The position numbers and the translations under genes are program-made. The notes under the pieces are model-generated. The model did no database searches, was not told where the DNA came from, and saw nothing but the letters and a program-made list of their open reading frames with translations. A stretch of DNA of 64,000 bases, taken from positions 62,001-126,000 of the forward strand of contig NQWY01033760.1 in assembly GCA_019425655.1 (NCBI GenBank), read 5' to 3'. Position 1 is the first letter of the stretch; each line of letters begins with the position of its first letter. This DNA comes from Rhizophagus prolifer (taxonomy: Eukaryota > Glomeromycota > Glomeromycetes > Glomerales > Glomeraceae). This document shows positions 63,852 through 64,000 of the stretch, piece by piece.

Positions 63852-64000
63852 ATGACAAAGATTCAATTAGTTACAAACGCCATCATCAAGCAAGGGCTTT
63901 TGCCTTTGTATTATAATGCTGATGAAACGATAACTTTAGAAATACTGAAATCGCTTTACAAAGCAGGAATCCGAGCAGTAGAATATACAAGCCGAGGTGA
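63852..64000 (+). CDS. eda: KDPG aldolase Eda (5' part, runs off window edge)
   Basis: The visible 49 codons read MTKIQLVTNAIIKQGLLPLY, then YNADETITLEILKSLYKAGI and RAVEYTSRG, the start of a bifunctional KDPG/KHG aldolase in the form common in Flavobacteriia. The VEYTSRGE-type strand contributes the conserved substrate-side Glu. It splits KDPG into pyruvate and glyceraldehyde-3-phosphate, ending the pathway started by the pectinases. The catalytic Lys lies beyond the window. Confidence 0.88.
   Translation, partial: MTKIQLVTNAIIKQGLLPLYYNADETITLEILKSLYKAGIRAVEYTSRG

Overview
The window looks like chromosomal DNA of a Flavobacteriia/Weeksellaceae bacterium, most like Chryseobacterium or a close relative. 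The evidence is AT-rich intergenic DNA, several proteins with type IX secretion (T9SS) C-terminal sorting domains, the gliding lipoprotein GldD, a short Bacteroidota-type RpoD, a two-zinc-motif flavobacterial DnaJ, a SusC/SusD pair, and occasional TAnnTTTG-type -7 boxes. I see no rRNA, tRNA, CRISPR array, prophage or insertion sequence.

Positions 1-34100 are mostly housekeeping. They hold a DegT-family aminotransferase running off the left edge, a secreted subtilase, PEP carboxylase, an HRDC protein, a short SSB, a zinc-ribbon protein with a metallo-hydrolase, and a minus-strand cluster gldD - PfkB kinase - two parvulin-type foldases. Next come rpoD, a flavin monooxygenase, a membrane protein with a tandem heptad coiled coil, CvfB, a TPR-AraC membrane regulator, hisS, a Na+/H+ antiporter, AlkB, an MFS carrier, yidD-lgt, an aldolase, a DtxR/MntR regulator, dnaJ-grpE, an S41 peptidase and a GIN-domain protein. 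dnaJ is broken by a frame-changing deletion.

Positions 34149-64000 are one large pectin-utilisation locus. A LacI-type regulator opens it. The minus strand carries three CE8 pectinesterases, two PL1 pectate lyases (one frameshifted by an exact 10-bp tandem duplication), GH28, GH105, a rhamnogalacturonan-acetylesterase-like SGNH protein, a DUF4861 protein, an alpha/beta esterase, two small paralogous T9SS proteins, and SusD/SusC. Divergent from susC, the plus strand carries kduI, kduD, uxaC, kdgF, kdgK and the start of eda. Together these encode extracellular demethylation, deacetylation and cleavage of pectin, oligosaccharide import through SusCD, periplasmic trimming, and conversion of unsaturated galacturonate through DKI and KDG to KDPG, pyruvate and glyceraldehyde-3-phosphate.

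Six copies of a LacI-type palindrome (TGCAATCGATTGCA and variants) sit only in promoter regions of this locus: upstream of susC, of kduI, and twice upstream of each small T9SS protein gene. This gives a readable candidate regulon. The two small secreted proteins carry a module that also resembles the C-terminal part of the large PL1, and they are the most interesting unexplained proteins here. Intergenic regions also hold several dispersed palindromic repeat families. One has four copies with conserved arms and an exchangeable centre.
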